A stretch of 62,823 nucleotides of DNA from Rhodospirillales bacterium. GTDB taxonomy: Bacteria; Pseudomonadota; Alphaproteobacteria; Rhodospirillales; JASLQF01. Shown here one piece after another: positions 40,624 to 50,652 of the stretch (within the stretch, counting starts at the first letter, position 1; each line of letters opens with the position of its first letter). Location of the stretch: the NCBI GenBank assembly GCA_030744625.1, contig JASLQF010000020.1, positions 1-62,823 of the forward strand, read 5' to 3'. The translations under genes were made by a program, and so were the position numbers. The notes under the pieces are model-generated. The model had not been told where the DNA came from. It did not search any database and saw only the letters and a program-made list of their open reading frames with translations.

Positions 40624-41400
40624 ATGACCGCAACCAAGGCAAGCGGGCCGGGATCGGCGGCCGCCCCGCCGGGGCCGGTGCGCCGCCTGGCAACCGTTGT
40701 CCTCGATGCCTTGCTGCCGCCCCAATGCCTGGGCTGTGGCGCCCTGGCCGGCGCCGCTGGCACGCTGTGCCCGGCGTGCTGGAATTCGGTGGCCTTTCTG
40801 GGGGCCCCGCGCTGCGATGCCTGCGGCCTGCCCTTCGAGTTCGCCGTCGGCGAGGACGCGGTGTGCGCCCCCTGCGCCGCCGCCCCGCCCGATTACCGGC
40901 GCGCCCGCGCGGCGATCGCCTACGACGACGCCAGTCGGCGGCTGGTCCTCGCCTTCAAGCACGGCGACCGTACCGACGCGGCGCCGGCTTTCGCCCGCTG
41001 GATGGAGCGTGCCGGCGGCCAACTGCTGTCCGAGGCCGATGTGCTGGTGCCCGTGCCGCTCCATTGGACTCGCTTGTTCCAGCGGCGCTACAACCAGGCG
41101 GCCCTGCTCGCCCAGTCCATCGCCCGCCTCGGCGGCGTCGCGGTGGCGCCGGGGCTGCTGAGGCGTCGCCGGCGCACCCCGTCCCAGGGCAGGCTCAGCC
41201 TGGCGGCGCGCCGGCGCAACGTGAGGGGCGCCTTCGCGCTCGCCCCGGCGGCCCGCGTCAAAGGCCGCCGCGTGCTGCTCATCGACGACGTCATGACCTC
41301 GGGCGCGACGGCGTCGGCCTGCGCGCGGGTGCTGGCCAGGTCCGGCGCCAGGTCGGTCGACGTGTTGACCCTGGCCCGGGTGCCGCGGCCCGGCTTTTGA
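40624..41400 (+). CDS. comF: ComF-family phosphoribosyltransferase-like protein
   Basis: A 258-residue double-zinc-ribbon plus PRTase-fold protein. Cys pairs are visible in PPQCLGCGALAG, LCPACWNS, RCDACGLPFE and VCAPCAA (residues 35-92), and the PRPP-loop VLLIDDVMTSGATASAC near residue 218. The family is tied to DNA uptake in naturally competent bacteria, but occurs widely elsewhere with unknown role. It precedes grxC and the nitrilase-family gene on the same strand. Confidence 0.9.
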   Translation: MTATKASGPGSAAAPPGPVRRLATVVLDALLPPQCLGCGALAGAAGTLCPACWNSVAFLGAPRCDACGLPFEFAVGEDAVCAPCAAAPPDYRRARAAIAYDDASRRLVLAFKHGDRTDAAPAFARWMERAGGQLLSEADVLVPVPLHWTRLFQRRYNQAALLAQSIARLGGVAVAPGLLRRRRRTPSQGRLSLAARRRNVRGAFALAPAARVKGRRVLLIDDVMTSGATASACARVLARSGARSVDVLTLARVPRPGF

Positions 41401-41491
41401 GATCGGCCGATAATCATCTATAAGGAGCGCCGGCCACAGGTGCCAAGGGTTCCATAGATGCTTAGGCGGGGGCCGGGGTGGAGGCAGCCAA

Positions 41492-41773
41492 GTGCCCGAG
41501 ATCGAGATCTACACGACGCCGTTCTGTCCGTTCTGCTATCGGGCCAAGGCCCTGCTCGCCGACAAGGGCGCCGCCTTCACCGAGATCGACGTCATGGTCG
41601 AACCGGCGCGCCGCCGCGAAATGATGGATCGCGCGGCCGGCGGTTACACCGTGCCGCAAGTCTTCGTCGACGGCGCCCATGTCGGAGACTGCAACGATCT
41701 CTATGCGTTGGAGTACGCCGGCAAGCTTGACGCCCTCCTCGGTCTGGGGCGCGGCATGGAGGAAGGGAAATGA
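41492..41773 (+). CDS. grxC: Glutaredoxin 3
   Basis: A 93-residue dithiol glutaredoxin with a CPFC active site (IYTTPFCPFCYRAKALL; the common form is CPYC) and the glutathione-binding TVPQVFVDGAHVGDCND. Starts at GTG 41492. Its TGA overlaps the next ATG (41770-41773), giving translational coupling with the carbon-nitrogen hydrolase. A grxC/nitrilase-family gene pair is common in this class. Confidence 0.94.
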   Translation: MPEIEIYTTPFCPFCYRAKALLADKGAAFTEIDVMVEPARRREMMDRAAGGYTVPQVFVDGAHVGDCNDLYALEYAGKLDALLGLGRGMEEGK

Positions 41774-42657
41774 CCACGACGTTCACCGCGGCGTGCGTGC
41801 AGACCAGTTCGGCGCGCGACGTGGCGCCCAATATCGAAGCGGCGAGCCGGTTGGTGCGCGCGGCGCGCGGCGCCGGGGCCGACCTGATCCTTCTGCCGGA
41901 AATCGTCAACATGCTCGAGCCGCGCAAGCATCTGGCCCGCGAGAAGGCGCGCCCCCAGGACGAAGACCCGGCGCTCGCCGCCTTCCGCGCCCTCGCCGCC
42001 GACACCGGGGCCTGGCTGTTGATCGGTTCCCTGGTCATCAAGCTGAATGACGAAATGCTTGCCAACCGCTCGTTCCTGGTTGCCCCCGACGGCGCCATCG
42101 TCGCCCACTACGACAAGATCCACATGTTCGACGTCGAAGTGGACGACGGCCAGACCTACCGCGAGTCCGCCGCCTACCAGCCCGGCGCCCGCGCCGTCGT
42201 CGCCGCCACCCCGTGGGGGCGGCTCGGCATGACGGTCTGTTACGACGTGCGCTTCCCCTATCTCTACCGCTCCCTGGCCCAGGCCGGCGCCGATCTCATT
42301 TCCGTGCCGGCCGCCTTCACCCGCGTCACCGGGCAGGCCCACTGGCATGCCTTGCTGCGCGCCCGCGCCATCGAGAACGGCTGCTTCGTGCTGGCCCCCG
42401 CCCAGTGCGGCGAGCACGCCGAGAAGCGGCGGACCTACGGCCATTCGCTGATCATCGACCCGTGGGGCGAGGTGCTGGCGGACGGCGGTGACGACGTCGG
42501 CTTCGTGGTCGCCGACATCGACCTCTCGAAGGTCGCCCAGGCGCGGCGCTCGATCCCGTCGCTCACCCACGACCGTTCGATCGAGGAGATGGAGGTGTGC
42601 CCGGCTCCGGGTGAAGCGGACGCGGCTCCGGTTCGGCGCCGCGCCCGGGCGCGCTGA
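41770..42657 (+). CDS. Carbon-nitrogen hydrolase (nitrilase superfamily, Nit-type amidase)
   Basis: A 295-residue nitrilase-superfamily amidase close to the Nit1 branch, which in other organisms hydrolyses deaminated glutathione. The E-K-C triad is clear: Glu in LILLPEIVNM near residue 44, Lys in AHYDKIHMFDVEV near residue 114, Cys in MTVCYDVRFPYLYR near residue 157. The coupling to grxC and the presence of gshA are consistent with a glutathione-repair role (inference). Its last 95 bases overlap the convergent methyltransferase gene, so the 3' tail (VRRRARAR) is an unusual basic extension. Confidence 0.9.
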   Translation: MTTTFTAACVQTSSARDVAPNIEAASRLVRAARGAGADLILLPEIVNMLEPRKHLAREKARPQDEDPALAAFRALAADTGAWLLIGSLVIKLNDEMLANRSFLVAPDGAIVAHYDKIHMFDVEVDDGQTYRESAAYQPGARAVVAATPWGRLGMTVCYDVRFPYLYRSLAQAGADLISVPAAFTRVTGQAHWHALLRARAIENGCFVLAPAQCGEHAEKRRTYGHSLIIDPWGEVLADGGDDVGFVVADIDLSKVAQARRSIPSLTHDRSIEEMEVCPAPGEADAAPVRRRARAR

Positions 42658-43207
42658 GTGCGTTCACCGCCGCCAGGCGCTGGACGACGGCGGTCTCGCC
42701 GCCGACTTCGGTAACTCCGTGCTCGTAGGCGACCACATCGAGCCTGCCCTGCACCAGTTCGAGGAGCTCGCCGTCGGCAAGCAGGTGGTCCGGGTTGCGC
42801 GGCCGGCGGAAACGCTCATTGCCCCGGGCGAAGGTCTCGTAGATGAAAACGCCCCCCGCCTGCACGGTGTCGCGCAGGATGGGAAGGAGCGGGCGGTGCA
42901 GGTAGTTGGTGACGACGACGGCGGCGAAGAGACGCCCGGCCAGGGGCCACGGTGCGCCGTCCTCGAGGTCCGCCTCGATGATCTCGGCCGCGGGTAGGTC
43001 CTCGAGGCCGGCGACGCCGCTGGTGTCGCGGTCGATGGCGGTAACGCCGTGCCCCAGCTCCAGGAAGAGGCGGCTGTGCCGGCCACTGCCGCAGGCCACG
43101 TCCAGCACCGTGCCCCGCAATGGGACGAGAGGCGCGAAGCGGCGCACCCAGGGAGACGCCTCGCTGGCCTTGCGGTGGGGGTGCGGCGGCGGCGGCGGGT
43201 TTTCCAT
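42563..43207 (-). CDS. Small SAM-dependent methyltransferase, TehB/UbiE-like
   Basis: A 214-residue class I methyltransferase: GTVLDVACGSGRHSRLFLEL near residue 33, VTAIDRDTSG, then AAVVVTNYLHRPLLPILRD and VFIYETFARGNE, a pattern found in TehB-like proteins. The substrate is unknown. The N-terminus is a run of Pro and His (MENPPPPPHPHRK). The C-terminal 31 codons, Pro-rich and low in complexity, overlap the nitrilase-family gene on the other strand; they may be a read-through tail of an originally shorter protein. Confidence 0.82.
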   Translation of the reverse strand: MENPPPPPHPHRKASEASPWVRRFAPLVPLRGTVLDVACGSGRHSRLFLELGHGVTAIDRDTSGVAGLEDLPAAEIIEADLEDGAPWPLAGRLFAAVVVTNYLHRPLLPILRDTVQAGGVFIYETFARGNERFRRPRNPDHLLADGELLELVQGRLDVVAYEHGVTEVGGETAVVQRLAAVNALSAPGRGAEPEPRPLHPEPGTPPSPRSNGRG

Positions 43208-43304
43208 TTGTTAACCGTTGACGGATATGCTTGGCAAAAGACGGGATTCAATATAAGGAAACTAACCTAAGCGGACGTTTGGTGGGAATTGGCGGCGTAT
43301 CGTC

Positions 43305-43733
43305 ATGATCGTTTACCAGCTCAAGTGCTCCGGCGGCCACGGCTTCGAGGCTTGGTTCCGCGACGGGGCTTCCTATGAGACGCAAAGGACCGCCGGTGAT
43401 GTCGCGTGTCCCATTTGCGGCGACACCGATGTCGGCAAGGCGCCAATGGCGCCGCACGTCGCCACCAGCCGTTCTCACCTCGATCCGCACGAAAGGCGCG
43501 CCCGGGAAGTGGCCAGGGAGATCCTCCAGACGGTGGATAAACTGCGCCGGGAAGTCGAGGAAAAGTGCGACGACGTCGGCGACAAGTTCGCCGAGGAAGC
43601 GCGGCGCATCCACCATGGCGAGACCGAGGAGCGTGGCATCTACGGCGAAGCCACCGACGCCGAGGCCGTCGAGCTCGACGACGAGGGGATCGAATTCTAC
43701 CGCCTGCCCCGCATCGAGCGCCGCGACAACTGA
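43305..43733 (+). CDS. DUF1178 family protein
   Basis: Function unknown. The 142-residue protein has the DUF1178 hallmarks: MIVYQLKCSGGHGFEAWFRD, a CPICGDTDVGKAPMAP zinc-ribbon-like pair, and an acidic helical C-terminal half (EILQTVDKLRREVEEKCDDV, GETEERGIYGEATDAEAVEL). It is typical of Alphaproteobacteria and relatives. Monocistronic, converging with ubiG. Confidence 0.88.
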   Translation: MIVYQLKCSGGHGFEAWFRDGASYETQRTAGDVACPICGDTDVGKAPMAPHVATSRSHLDPHERRAREVAREILQTVDKLRREVEEKCDDVGDKFAEEARRIHHGETEERGIYGEATDAEAVELDDEGIEFYRLPRIERRDN

Positions 43734-43769
43734 CGTCTTTTCCCATCCTCCACCCCCGAATCCCCCCGC

Positions 43770-44555
43770 TTATTCCTCCTTCACCGCGAAAACCAGATAG
43801 TTCACGTCCAGGTCGCCGCCCAGCGACCAGGCGCCGCTGAGCGGACTGTAGGTCATCCCCTCGAGCTCGACGACCTCGACGCCGTGGCGGTGCAACGCCT
43901 TAGCAAGCTCCGAGGGGCGCACGAACCGGCGCCAGTCGTGGGTGCCGCGCGGCAGCCAGCCGAGTACGTACTCGGCGCCGAACTTGGCCAGCGCAAGGGC
44001 CTTGAGCGTTCGGTTTAGGGTGGCCGCCACCATCACGCCGCCCGGCTTGACGAGACGGCAACAGGCGGCCAGGAAGGCGCCGACATCGGGTACGTGCTCC
44101 ACCACCTCCATGTTGAGCACCACGTCGAAGGAGCGGCCTTCCCGGGCGAGGGCTTCGGGCAGGACGCAGCGGTATTCGATGTCGAGGCCGACTTGGCGGG
44201 CGTGCGCGGTGGCCGCGCGCACGTTCTCCTGGCCGGCGTCGATGCCGGTGACACGGGCGCCGAGGCGGCACATGGGCTCCGAGAGCAGGCCGCCGCCGCA
44301 CCCGATGTCGAGCACGTCGAGCCCGCCAAGGGGGTCTTGGCCGAGCGGGTCGCGCCCCAGGCGGCCCGCCACCCGGTCGCGCACGAAGGCGATGCGCGTC
44401 GGGTTGATGGCGTGCAGGGGCCGGAACTTGCCGTCGGCATCCCACCACTCATCGGCCAGCGCGGTGAAGCGGGCGATCTCGGCGGCCGAGGCGGTGCCTG
44501 TGTCGGCGCCGGCGTCGGAGCGGCGAGGGTTCTTGCGGGCGGCTTTGCGGGCCAT
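43770..44555 (-). CDS. ubiG: Ubiquinone biosynthesis O-methyltransferase UbiG
   Basis: Catalyses both O-methylations in ubiquinone synthesis. The 261-residue protein shows ALADEWWDADGKFRPLHAIN near residue 32, the SAM motif VLDIGCGGGLLSEPM near residue 81, FDVVLNMEVVEHVPD near residue 143 and ATLNRTLKALALAKFGAEYV near residue 178, the last two nearly diagnostic. The ATG at 44555 begins a basic leader (MARKAARKNPRR). It is divergent from lysC. Confidence 0.96.
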   Translation of the reverse strand: MARKAARKNPRRSDAGADTGTASAAEIARFTALADEWWDADGKFRPLHAINPTRIAFVRDRVAGRLGRDPLGQDPLGGLDVLDIGCGGGLLSEPMCRLGARVTGIDAGQENVRAATAHARQVGLDIEYRCVLPEALAREGRSFDVVLNMEVVEHVPDVGAFLAACCRLVKPGGVMVAATLNRTLKALALAKFGAEYVLGWLPRGTHDWRRFVRPSELAKALHRHGVEVVELEGMTYSPLSGAWSLGGDLDVNYLVFAVKEE

Positions 44556-44752
44556 GATCCGGGTTCCGGTAACGGAGACGGGGCGCGGGCTTGCCTCGCG
44601 CGCGCCAATGAGAGTATGAATACCCGCCCGCCGCGCTGCAACCGGGACCCGGCAGGGCGGACACCCACGAACCTGTAGAAGCTCGCGCGGCCCCTCCCAC
44701 CGGTATGTCTGCCGGGGGTGTGCGCGGGCGGGGAACCCCAAGGAACGGCGCC

Positions 44753-45973
44753 ATGGCTCGCATCGTTCAGAAATTCGGCGGCACTTCGATCGCCGACGTG
44801 GAAAGAATCAAGGCTGCCGCACAGCGCGTCAAGCGCGAGGTGGACGCCGGCAACGAGGTCGCGGTCGCGGTATCCGCCATGGCCGGGGTCACCGACGAGC
44901 TGGACGGCCACGCCAGCGAGGTTAGCGCGCTGCACGATGCCCGCGAGTACGACGTCGTGGTGTCGGCCGGCGAACAGGTGACCGCCGGCCTGCTGGCCAT
45001 GGCCTTGCAGGACGTCGGTGTCGCCGCCCGTTCGTGGCTGGGTTGGCAAATCCCCATAAGCACCGACGGGGCCCACGGCAGGGCGCGCATAAACGATATC
45101 GGGACGCAAGAACTGGAGCGCCGGCTGGGACGCGGCGAGGTGGCGGTGGTTGCCGGTTTTCAAGGCGTCGGCACGGATGGCCGCGTGACCACGTTCGGCC
45201 GCGGCGGCACGGACACCACCGCCGTCGCCCTGGCGGCGGCGCTGGGGGCCGAGCGCTGCGACATCTACACCGACGTCGACGGCGTCTACACGAGCGACCC
45301 GCGCATCGTCGCCGCGGCCCGCAAGCTGAACAAGATCACCTTCGAAGAGATGTTGGAAATGGCTTCGGTAGGAGCCAAAGTGTTACAGACCCGCGCCGTG
45401 GAGCTGGCCATGAAGCGGGGCGTGCGCCTGCAGGTGTTGTCGAGCTTCAACGACACGCCGGGCACCCTGGTCGTAAATGAGGACGAAATCGTGGAACAGG
45501 AAACGGTAAGCGGCGTTGCCTACAGCCGGGACGAGGCCAAGATCACCCTGACCCGGGTGGCCGATCGGCCGGGCGTCGCGGCGAGCATCTTCGGCCCCTT
45601 GGCCGAGGCCGGGATCAACGTGGACATGATCGTCCAGAATGTCACGGCGGACGGCTCCACCACCGACCTTACCTTCACCGTGACGATGGGCGATCTGGAG
45701 CGGGCCGTCGGGATACTCGAGGGCCAGCGCCAGACGTTGGGATTCGACGACCTGGTCTCCGATCCCAACGTGGTGAAGGTGGCGGTCGTCGGGGTCGGCA
45801 TGCGCAGCCATGCCGGCGTCGCCCAGCGCATGTTCCAGACGCTCGCCGAAAAGGGCATAAACATTCAGGTGATCTCCACCTCCGAGATCAAGGTGAGCGT
45901 TCTGATCGCCGAGGAATACACCGAGCTCGCCGTGCGCGCCCTGCATACGGCGTATGGTCTCGACGCCGACTGA
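44753..45973 (+). CDS. lysC: Aspartate kinase
   Basis: First step of the aspartate-family amino acid pathway (lysine, methionine, threonine, diaminopimelate). The 406-residue protein has the catalytic motif QKFGGTSIADVERI at the N-terminus, VVAGFQGVGTDGRVTTFGRGG near residue 140, CDIYTDVDGVYTSDPRIV near residue 175, and two C-terminal ACT domains (ITLTRVADRPGVAASIFGPL and VKVAVVGVGMRSHAGV) for feedback control. AAGGAA lies upstream of the ATG. Confidence 0.96.
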   Translation: MARIVQKFGGTSIADVERIKAAAQRVKREVDAGNEVAVAVSAMAGVTDELDGHASEVSALHDAREYDVVVSAGEQVTAGLLAMALQDVGVAARSWLGWQIPISTDGAHGRARINDIGTQELERRLGRGEVAVVAGFQGVGTDGRVTTFGRGGTDTTAVALAAALGAERCDIYTDVDGVYTSDPRIVAAARKLNKITFEEMLEMASVGAKVLQTRAVELAMKRGVRLQVLSSFNDTPGTLVVNEDEIVEQETVSGVAYSRDEAKITLTRVADRPGVAASIFGPLAEAGINVDMIVQNVTADGSTTDLTFTVTMGDLERAVGILEGQRQTLGFDDLVSDPNVVKVAVVGVGMRSHAGVAQRMFQTLAEKGINIQVISTSEIKVSVLIAEEYTELAVRALHTAYGLDAD

Positions 45974-46160
45974 TTGCCGGTGCCACGGACGCGGCACGCC
46001 TGGGGATTCACGCGGCGCGGCAGGGAATTCAAGGGCGCTGGAAGCGGATGATCGAGTGATGATTTAGGTATTTCGTGTTTCGATCTTGAAATTGCACAAT
46101 AATTGGTGAGAATAATAGGCAATGGGCGAGGCGGGTATACTTGCCGCGCCGGATGCGAAT

Positions 46161-46207
46161 AGGGGGTTTAACCCCTTGACAATAATCACCTCTTGGTTGG
46201 GCACTCT
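46161..46207 (+). promoter_or_regulatory. Possible promoter/operator upstream of the RodZ-like gene
   Basis: A consensus TTGACA (46176-46181) is immediately preceded by a small palindrome AGGGG-GTTTAA-CCCCT. The -10 side is poor (GGGCAC or CACTCT at 17-20 bases), so this may be an activator-dependent promoter or chance. The 277-base lysC-to-RodZ gap around it is unusually AT-rich between 46050 and 46130 and has no other recognisable feature. Confidence 0.3.
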
Positions 46208-46250
46208 GGGGGAGCAAGGGCTTCAGTGAGGTCGAAGGAATCGCGGAGAA

Positions 46251-47969
46251 GTGGTAAGCCAAGGTCAAACCGCTCCGGAACACGAGAACGACGCGGCATC
46301 CGCTGACGGAAACGGACAGGGGGTGGGCGCGCTTCTGCGCGCCTCACGCTTGCGCTGCGCCGAGAACGTGGACGACGTGGCGCACATGTTGCGCATCCGC
46401 GCCGTTCACCTGGAGGCGATCGAGGAGGGGCGCTTCGCCGATTTGCCGGGGCCCACTTACGCTCTCGGTTTCGTGCGTGCCTATGCCGATTACCTGGGTC
46501 TCGACAGCGCCGAAGTGGTGCGCCGCTACAAGCAGGAAATCTCCGAGGTCACCAAGACCTCGGACCTGGTGTTCCCATCGCCCATACCGGAAGGCGGCGT
46601 GCCCGGCGGCGCCATCATGCTGGTCGGCGTGGTCATCGCGCTCGTCGCCTACGGCGCCTGGTATGTCAGTACCTCGGATAACCGGATCTTCACCGAGGTG
46701 ATCTCTCCCCTGCCGGCGCGCTTGGCGGCGCTTTTCTCGGACGCCGATCCGGTAGCTCCGGAAGCGGCTTCCCCGGCGCCACCGAACTCCCTTTCCGCGA
46801 CCGCCGACGAGACCGCGCATGAGGCGCCGGCGGACGCTCTCGCTTCGGCGAGCCAAGAGGGGGCGCCGCCGCCGCCGTTGGATGCGCCGGCGCCGAATGC
46901 CGAGGGGGACGCGGCCCTACCCGCTCCCGATTCCAGAGAGGCCCGCGAAGCCCCCGAGACCGCCCCCGAGAACGCCCCCGAGAACGCCCCCGAGACCGCC
47001 GCCGAGACGGTGCCCCCCGCCGAGGCGGCCGGAGAGAGTGCGGACGAAGAGACGCCGGCGGTGCCGCCGGTATCATCGGTGTCGTCGGTGCTATCGGTGC
47101 CATCTGTGCCATCTGTGCCATCGGTGTCATCGGTGCTATCGGTGCCATCTGAGCCATCTGTGTCATCTGTGCCATCTGTGGCCGACACCGCCGCCGCCGT
47201 TGCCGTCACCCCGCCCGCCGCGGACGCCACCGCGAACGCTACCAGTCAGGAAGAGACCACGGCCGGGGATACGCCTGTCGCCCCGTCGCCGGAAGAGTCG
47301 CTTCGGGCCGCCCAGGTTTTGGAAGACACGCCGCCCGCCGCGCCGGAGACCACTGACGATGGCCATTCCACAACAGCGGCGGTCGAAAGCGGCGGCGACG
47401 CGGCTTCGCCGGCAAACGACGCCACCGGCGGAGCCGGCGGCCCGCGACAGGCCGAGACGACGTCCGCCGCGAGCCAGCCGGCGGATGCCGCGGGCGAGGT
47501 TCCGTCGGACGATGCCGGCGCCGCGTCTGGCGGGGATGAAAGCACCACCGTGGCGGATGCCGGAGAGCAGAGCGCGGCGCTCCCGCAAGAGCCAGCCGAA
47601 GAACCGGCCGAGGCACCGTCCGATACCCCTGTCGAAGCGCCGGTCGGAGCGGCGCCAAGTGTCGCGCCGCCCGCCCAGTCCGCGGCGGAAGCCACGTCGC
47701 GCATCGTAGTGCGCGCCAAGACCGCCAGCTGGATCCAGGTTCGCGACAGCGTCGCCAACCAACTCCTGCTCACCCGACTGCTCAGGGCCGGCGATACCTA
47801 CAAGGTGCCGGACCGCGCCGGCCTGCAATTGCTGACCGGCAACGCCGGCGCCCTGGAGATACTGGTCGATGGCGAGGCGGTACCCGCCATCGGCCCGGTC
47901 GGCGCCGTGCGCCGCGGCGTTGCCCTGGATACCGAACGTCTGCGCGAGGGGACGGCGAGCGACGAATAG
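46251..47969 (+). CDS. RodZ-like helix-turn-helix membrane protein (DUF4115)
   Basis: A 572-residue bitopic protein of RodZ architecture. A cytoplasmic Cro/CI-type helix-turn-helix covers about residues 25-95 ([39 protein letters not shown]), one membrane helix about 118-140 ([20 protein letters not shown]), then a 340-residue Pro/Ala/Glu-rich periplasmic linker, and a C-terminal DUF4115 beta domain from about 484 ([20 protein letters not shown]). RodZ links the MreB skeleton to the cell wall and sets rod shape. The linker holds a tandem Ser-Val repeat. Starts at GTG 46251 with AAGGA eleven bases upstream. ispG follows, a common alphaproteobacterial pairing. Confidence 0.88.
   Translation: MVSQGQTAPEHENDAASADGNGQGVGALLRASRLRCAENVDDVAHMLRIRAVHLEAIEEGRFADLPGPTYALGFVRAYADYLGLDSAEVVRRYKQEISEVTKTSDLVFPSPIPEGGVPGGAIMLVGVVIALVAYGAWYVSTSDNRIFTEVISPLPARLAALFSDADPVAPEAASPAPPNSLSATADETAHEAPADALASASQEGAPPPPLDAPAPNAEGDAALPAPDSREAREAPETAPENAPENAPETAAETVPPAEAAGESADEETPAVPPVSSVSSVLSVPSVPSVPSVSSVLSVPSEPSVSSVPSVADTAAAVAVTPPAADATANATSQEETTAGDTPVAPSPEESLRAAQVLEDTPPAAPETTDDGHSTTAAVESGGDAASPANDATGGAGGPRQAETTSAASQPADAAGEVPSDDAGAASGGDESTTVADAGEQSAALPQEPAEEPAEAPSDTPVEAPVGAAPSVAPPAQSAAEATSRIVVRAKTASWIQVRDSVANQLLLTRLLRAGDTYKVPDRAGLQLLTGNAGALEILVDGEAVPAIGPVGAVRRGVALDTERLREGTASDE
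47069..47179 (+). repeat. Nine-base tandem repeat coding for Ser-Val-Pro/Ser units
   Basis: About twelve imperfect copies of a 9-mer of the form TCNGTGNCA inside the RodZ-like gene, encoding a Ser-Val-Ser/Pro/Leu tract around residues 273-310. The unit is a multiple of three, so copy-number change would alter linker length without breaking the frame. It is less GC-rich than the surrounding linker. Confidence 0.8.
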
Positions 47970-48093
47970 CCGCCTTGGCGCCAAAGGGGTCGCGGGGATC
48001 GGCGATCCACCATTGACCGGCGGTCGGACGATACGGCAAAACGTGCCGAAAAGGGGCCGCGCCGGCGCGTGCCCCGCAATGAAGGCGACAGAT

Positions 48094-49386
<1,293 letters not shown>

Positions 49387-49401
49387 CCGGGCCGAAGCCT
49401 G

Positions 49402-50652
49402 ATGTCCGCTCTCAAGCCGGTTCGCGGCACGCACGATATCCTGCCCGGGGACATGCACCGGCACCGCCACGTCGAGCAAACCGCCCGCGAGGTGGCGCGG
49501 CGCTACGGCTACGCCGAGGTCTCGACCCCCATCTTCGAGTTCACCGATGTGTTCGCCCGCACCCTGGGCGATACCTCCGACATCGTCACCAAGGAGATGT
49601 ACACCTTCGAGGACAAGGGAGGGGACAGCCTGACCCTGCGTCCCGAATACACGGCCGGCATCGCCCGCGCCTTCATCTCCAACGGGCTGGCCCAGGAACT
49701 CCCCTTGAAGGTGTTCTGCCGAGGGCCGATGTTCCGCTACGAGCGCCCCCAGAAGGGGCGGCTCAGGCAGTTTCACCAGGTCGACGTGGAGCTTCTGGGC
49801 GTCGCCGAGCCCCTGGGCGACGTCGAGGTCATGGCGCTCGGCGCCGATTTCCTGGCGGCCCTCGGCGTCGCCGACAAGGTGACCTTGGAACTCAATACGC
49901 TCGGCGACGCCGAAAGCCGCGCCGCCTACCGGGCCAAGCTGGTGGAATACCTCGAAGGCCACATCGACGGCTTGTCCGAGGAAAGCCGCCTGCGCCTCCG
50001 GCGCAACCCCCTGCGCATCCTCGATTCCAAGGACGAAGGAGACCGCGCCATCGTCGCCGGCGCGCCGCTCATGTCGGAAAGCCTGAACGCGGCGTCGCGG
50101 AACTATTTCGACGAGCTCGGCGCCGGCCTTGACGCCGCCGCCGTCGCCTATCGCATCAATCCGCGCCTGGTGCGCGGGCTCGACTACTATTGCCATGCCG
50201 CCTTCGAGTTCACCACCGAGGCCCTGGGCGCCCAGGGAACCGTCCTTGCCGGCGGCCGATACGATGGCCTGATCGCCCAGATGGGCGGACCGCCGACCCC
50301 GGGGACGGGCTGGGCGGCCGGCGTCGAGCGACTCGCCATGCTCATCGAGGAGCCGCCGCCGCCGCCCCGCCCCATCGCCATCGTCCCCATCGGCGAGGCC
50401 ATGGGGGAGAGGGCCATCGCCGTCGCCCAGCGGCTTCGCGGCGCCGGCTTCGTCGCCGACCTGGGCTACTCGGGAAACGTCGGCAAGCGCTTGAAGCGGG
50501 CCAACAAGATCGGCGCCCGCGCCGCCGTGTTGCTCGGCGAGGACGAGCTGGCGCGCGACGCGGCGACGGTGCGCGACCTGGACACGGGCGACCAGGTCGA
50601 GGTCCCGCTATCGGATCTGGTGGAACACCTCGCCCGCTATCAGAAACCATGA
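49402..50652 (+). CDS. hisS: Histidyl-tRNA synthetase
   Basis: Class II synthetase, 416 residues. Motif 2 lies in FCRGPMFRYERPQKGRLRQF near residue 110, the histidine-binding signature RGLDYYCHAAFEF near residue 258, motif 3 in GWAAGVERLAML near residue 300, and a C-terminal anticodon-binding domain follows (IAIVPIGEAMGERAIAVAQ). Its TGA overlaps the hemA ATG (50649-50652), part of an overlapping chain hisS-hemA-prfA-prmC. Confidence 0.96.
   Translation: MSALKPVRGTHDILPGDMHRHRHVEQTAREVARRYGYAEVSTPIFEFTDVFARTLGDTSDIVTKEMYTFEDKGGDSLTLRPEYTAGIARAFISNGLAQELPLKVFCRGPMFRYERPQKGRLRQFHQVDVELLGVAEPLGDVEVMALGADFLAALGVADKVTLELNTLGDAESRAAYRAKLVEYLEGHIDGLSEESRLRLRRNPLRILDSKDEGDRAIVAGAPLMSESLNAASRNYFDELGAGLDAAAVAYRINPRLVRGLDYYCHAAFEFTTEALGAQGTVLAGGRYDGLIAQMGGPPTPGTGWAAGVERLAMLIEEPPPPPRPIAIVPIGEAMGERAIAVAQRLRGAGFVADLGYSGNVGKRLKRANKIGARAAVLLGEDELARDAATVRDLDTGDQVEVPLSDLVEHLARYQKP

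Noticed and set aside
47069..47179. CRISPR-like array
   Set aside because: Repeats are 9 bases with no unique spacers and lie within a coding sequence.
46649..47230. Antisense frame in the RodZ-like gene encoding a Thr-Asp-Gly repeat protein
   Set aside because: The repetitive Asp/Gly tract is just the complement of the nine-base Ser-Val repeats; the sense frame has the helix-turn-helix, membrane and DUF4115 domains.
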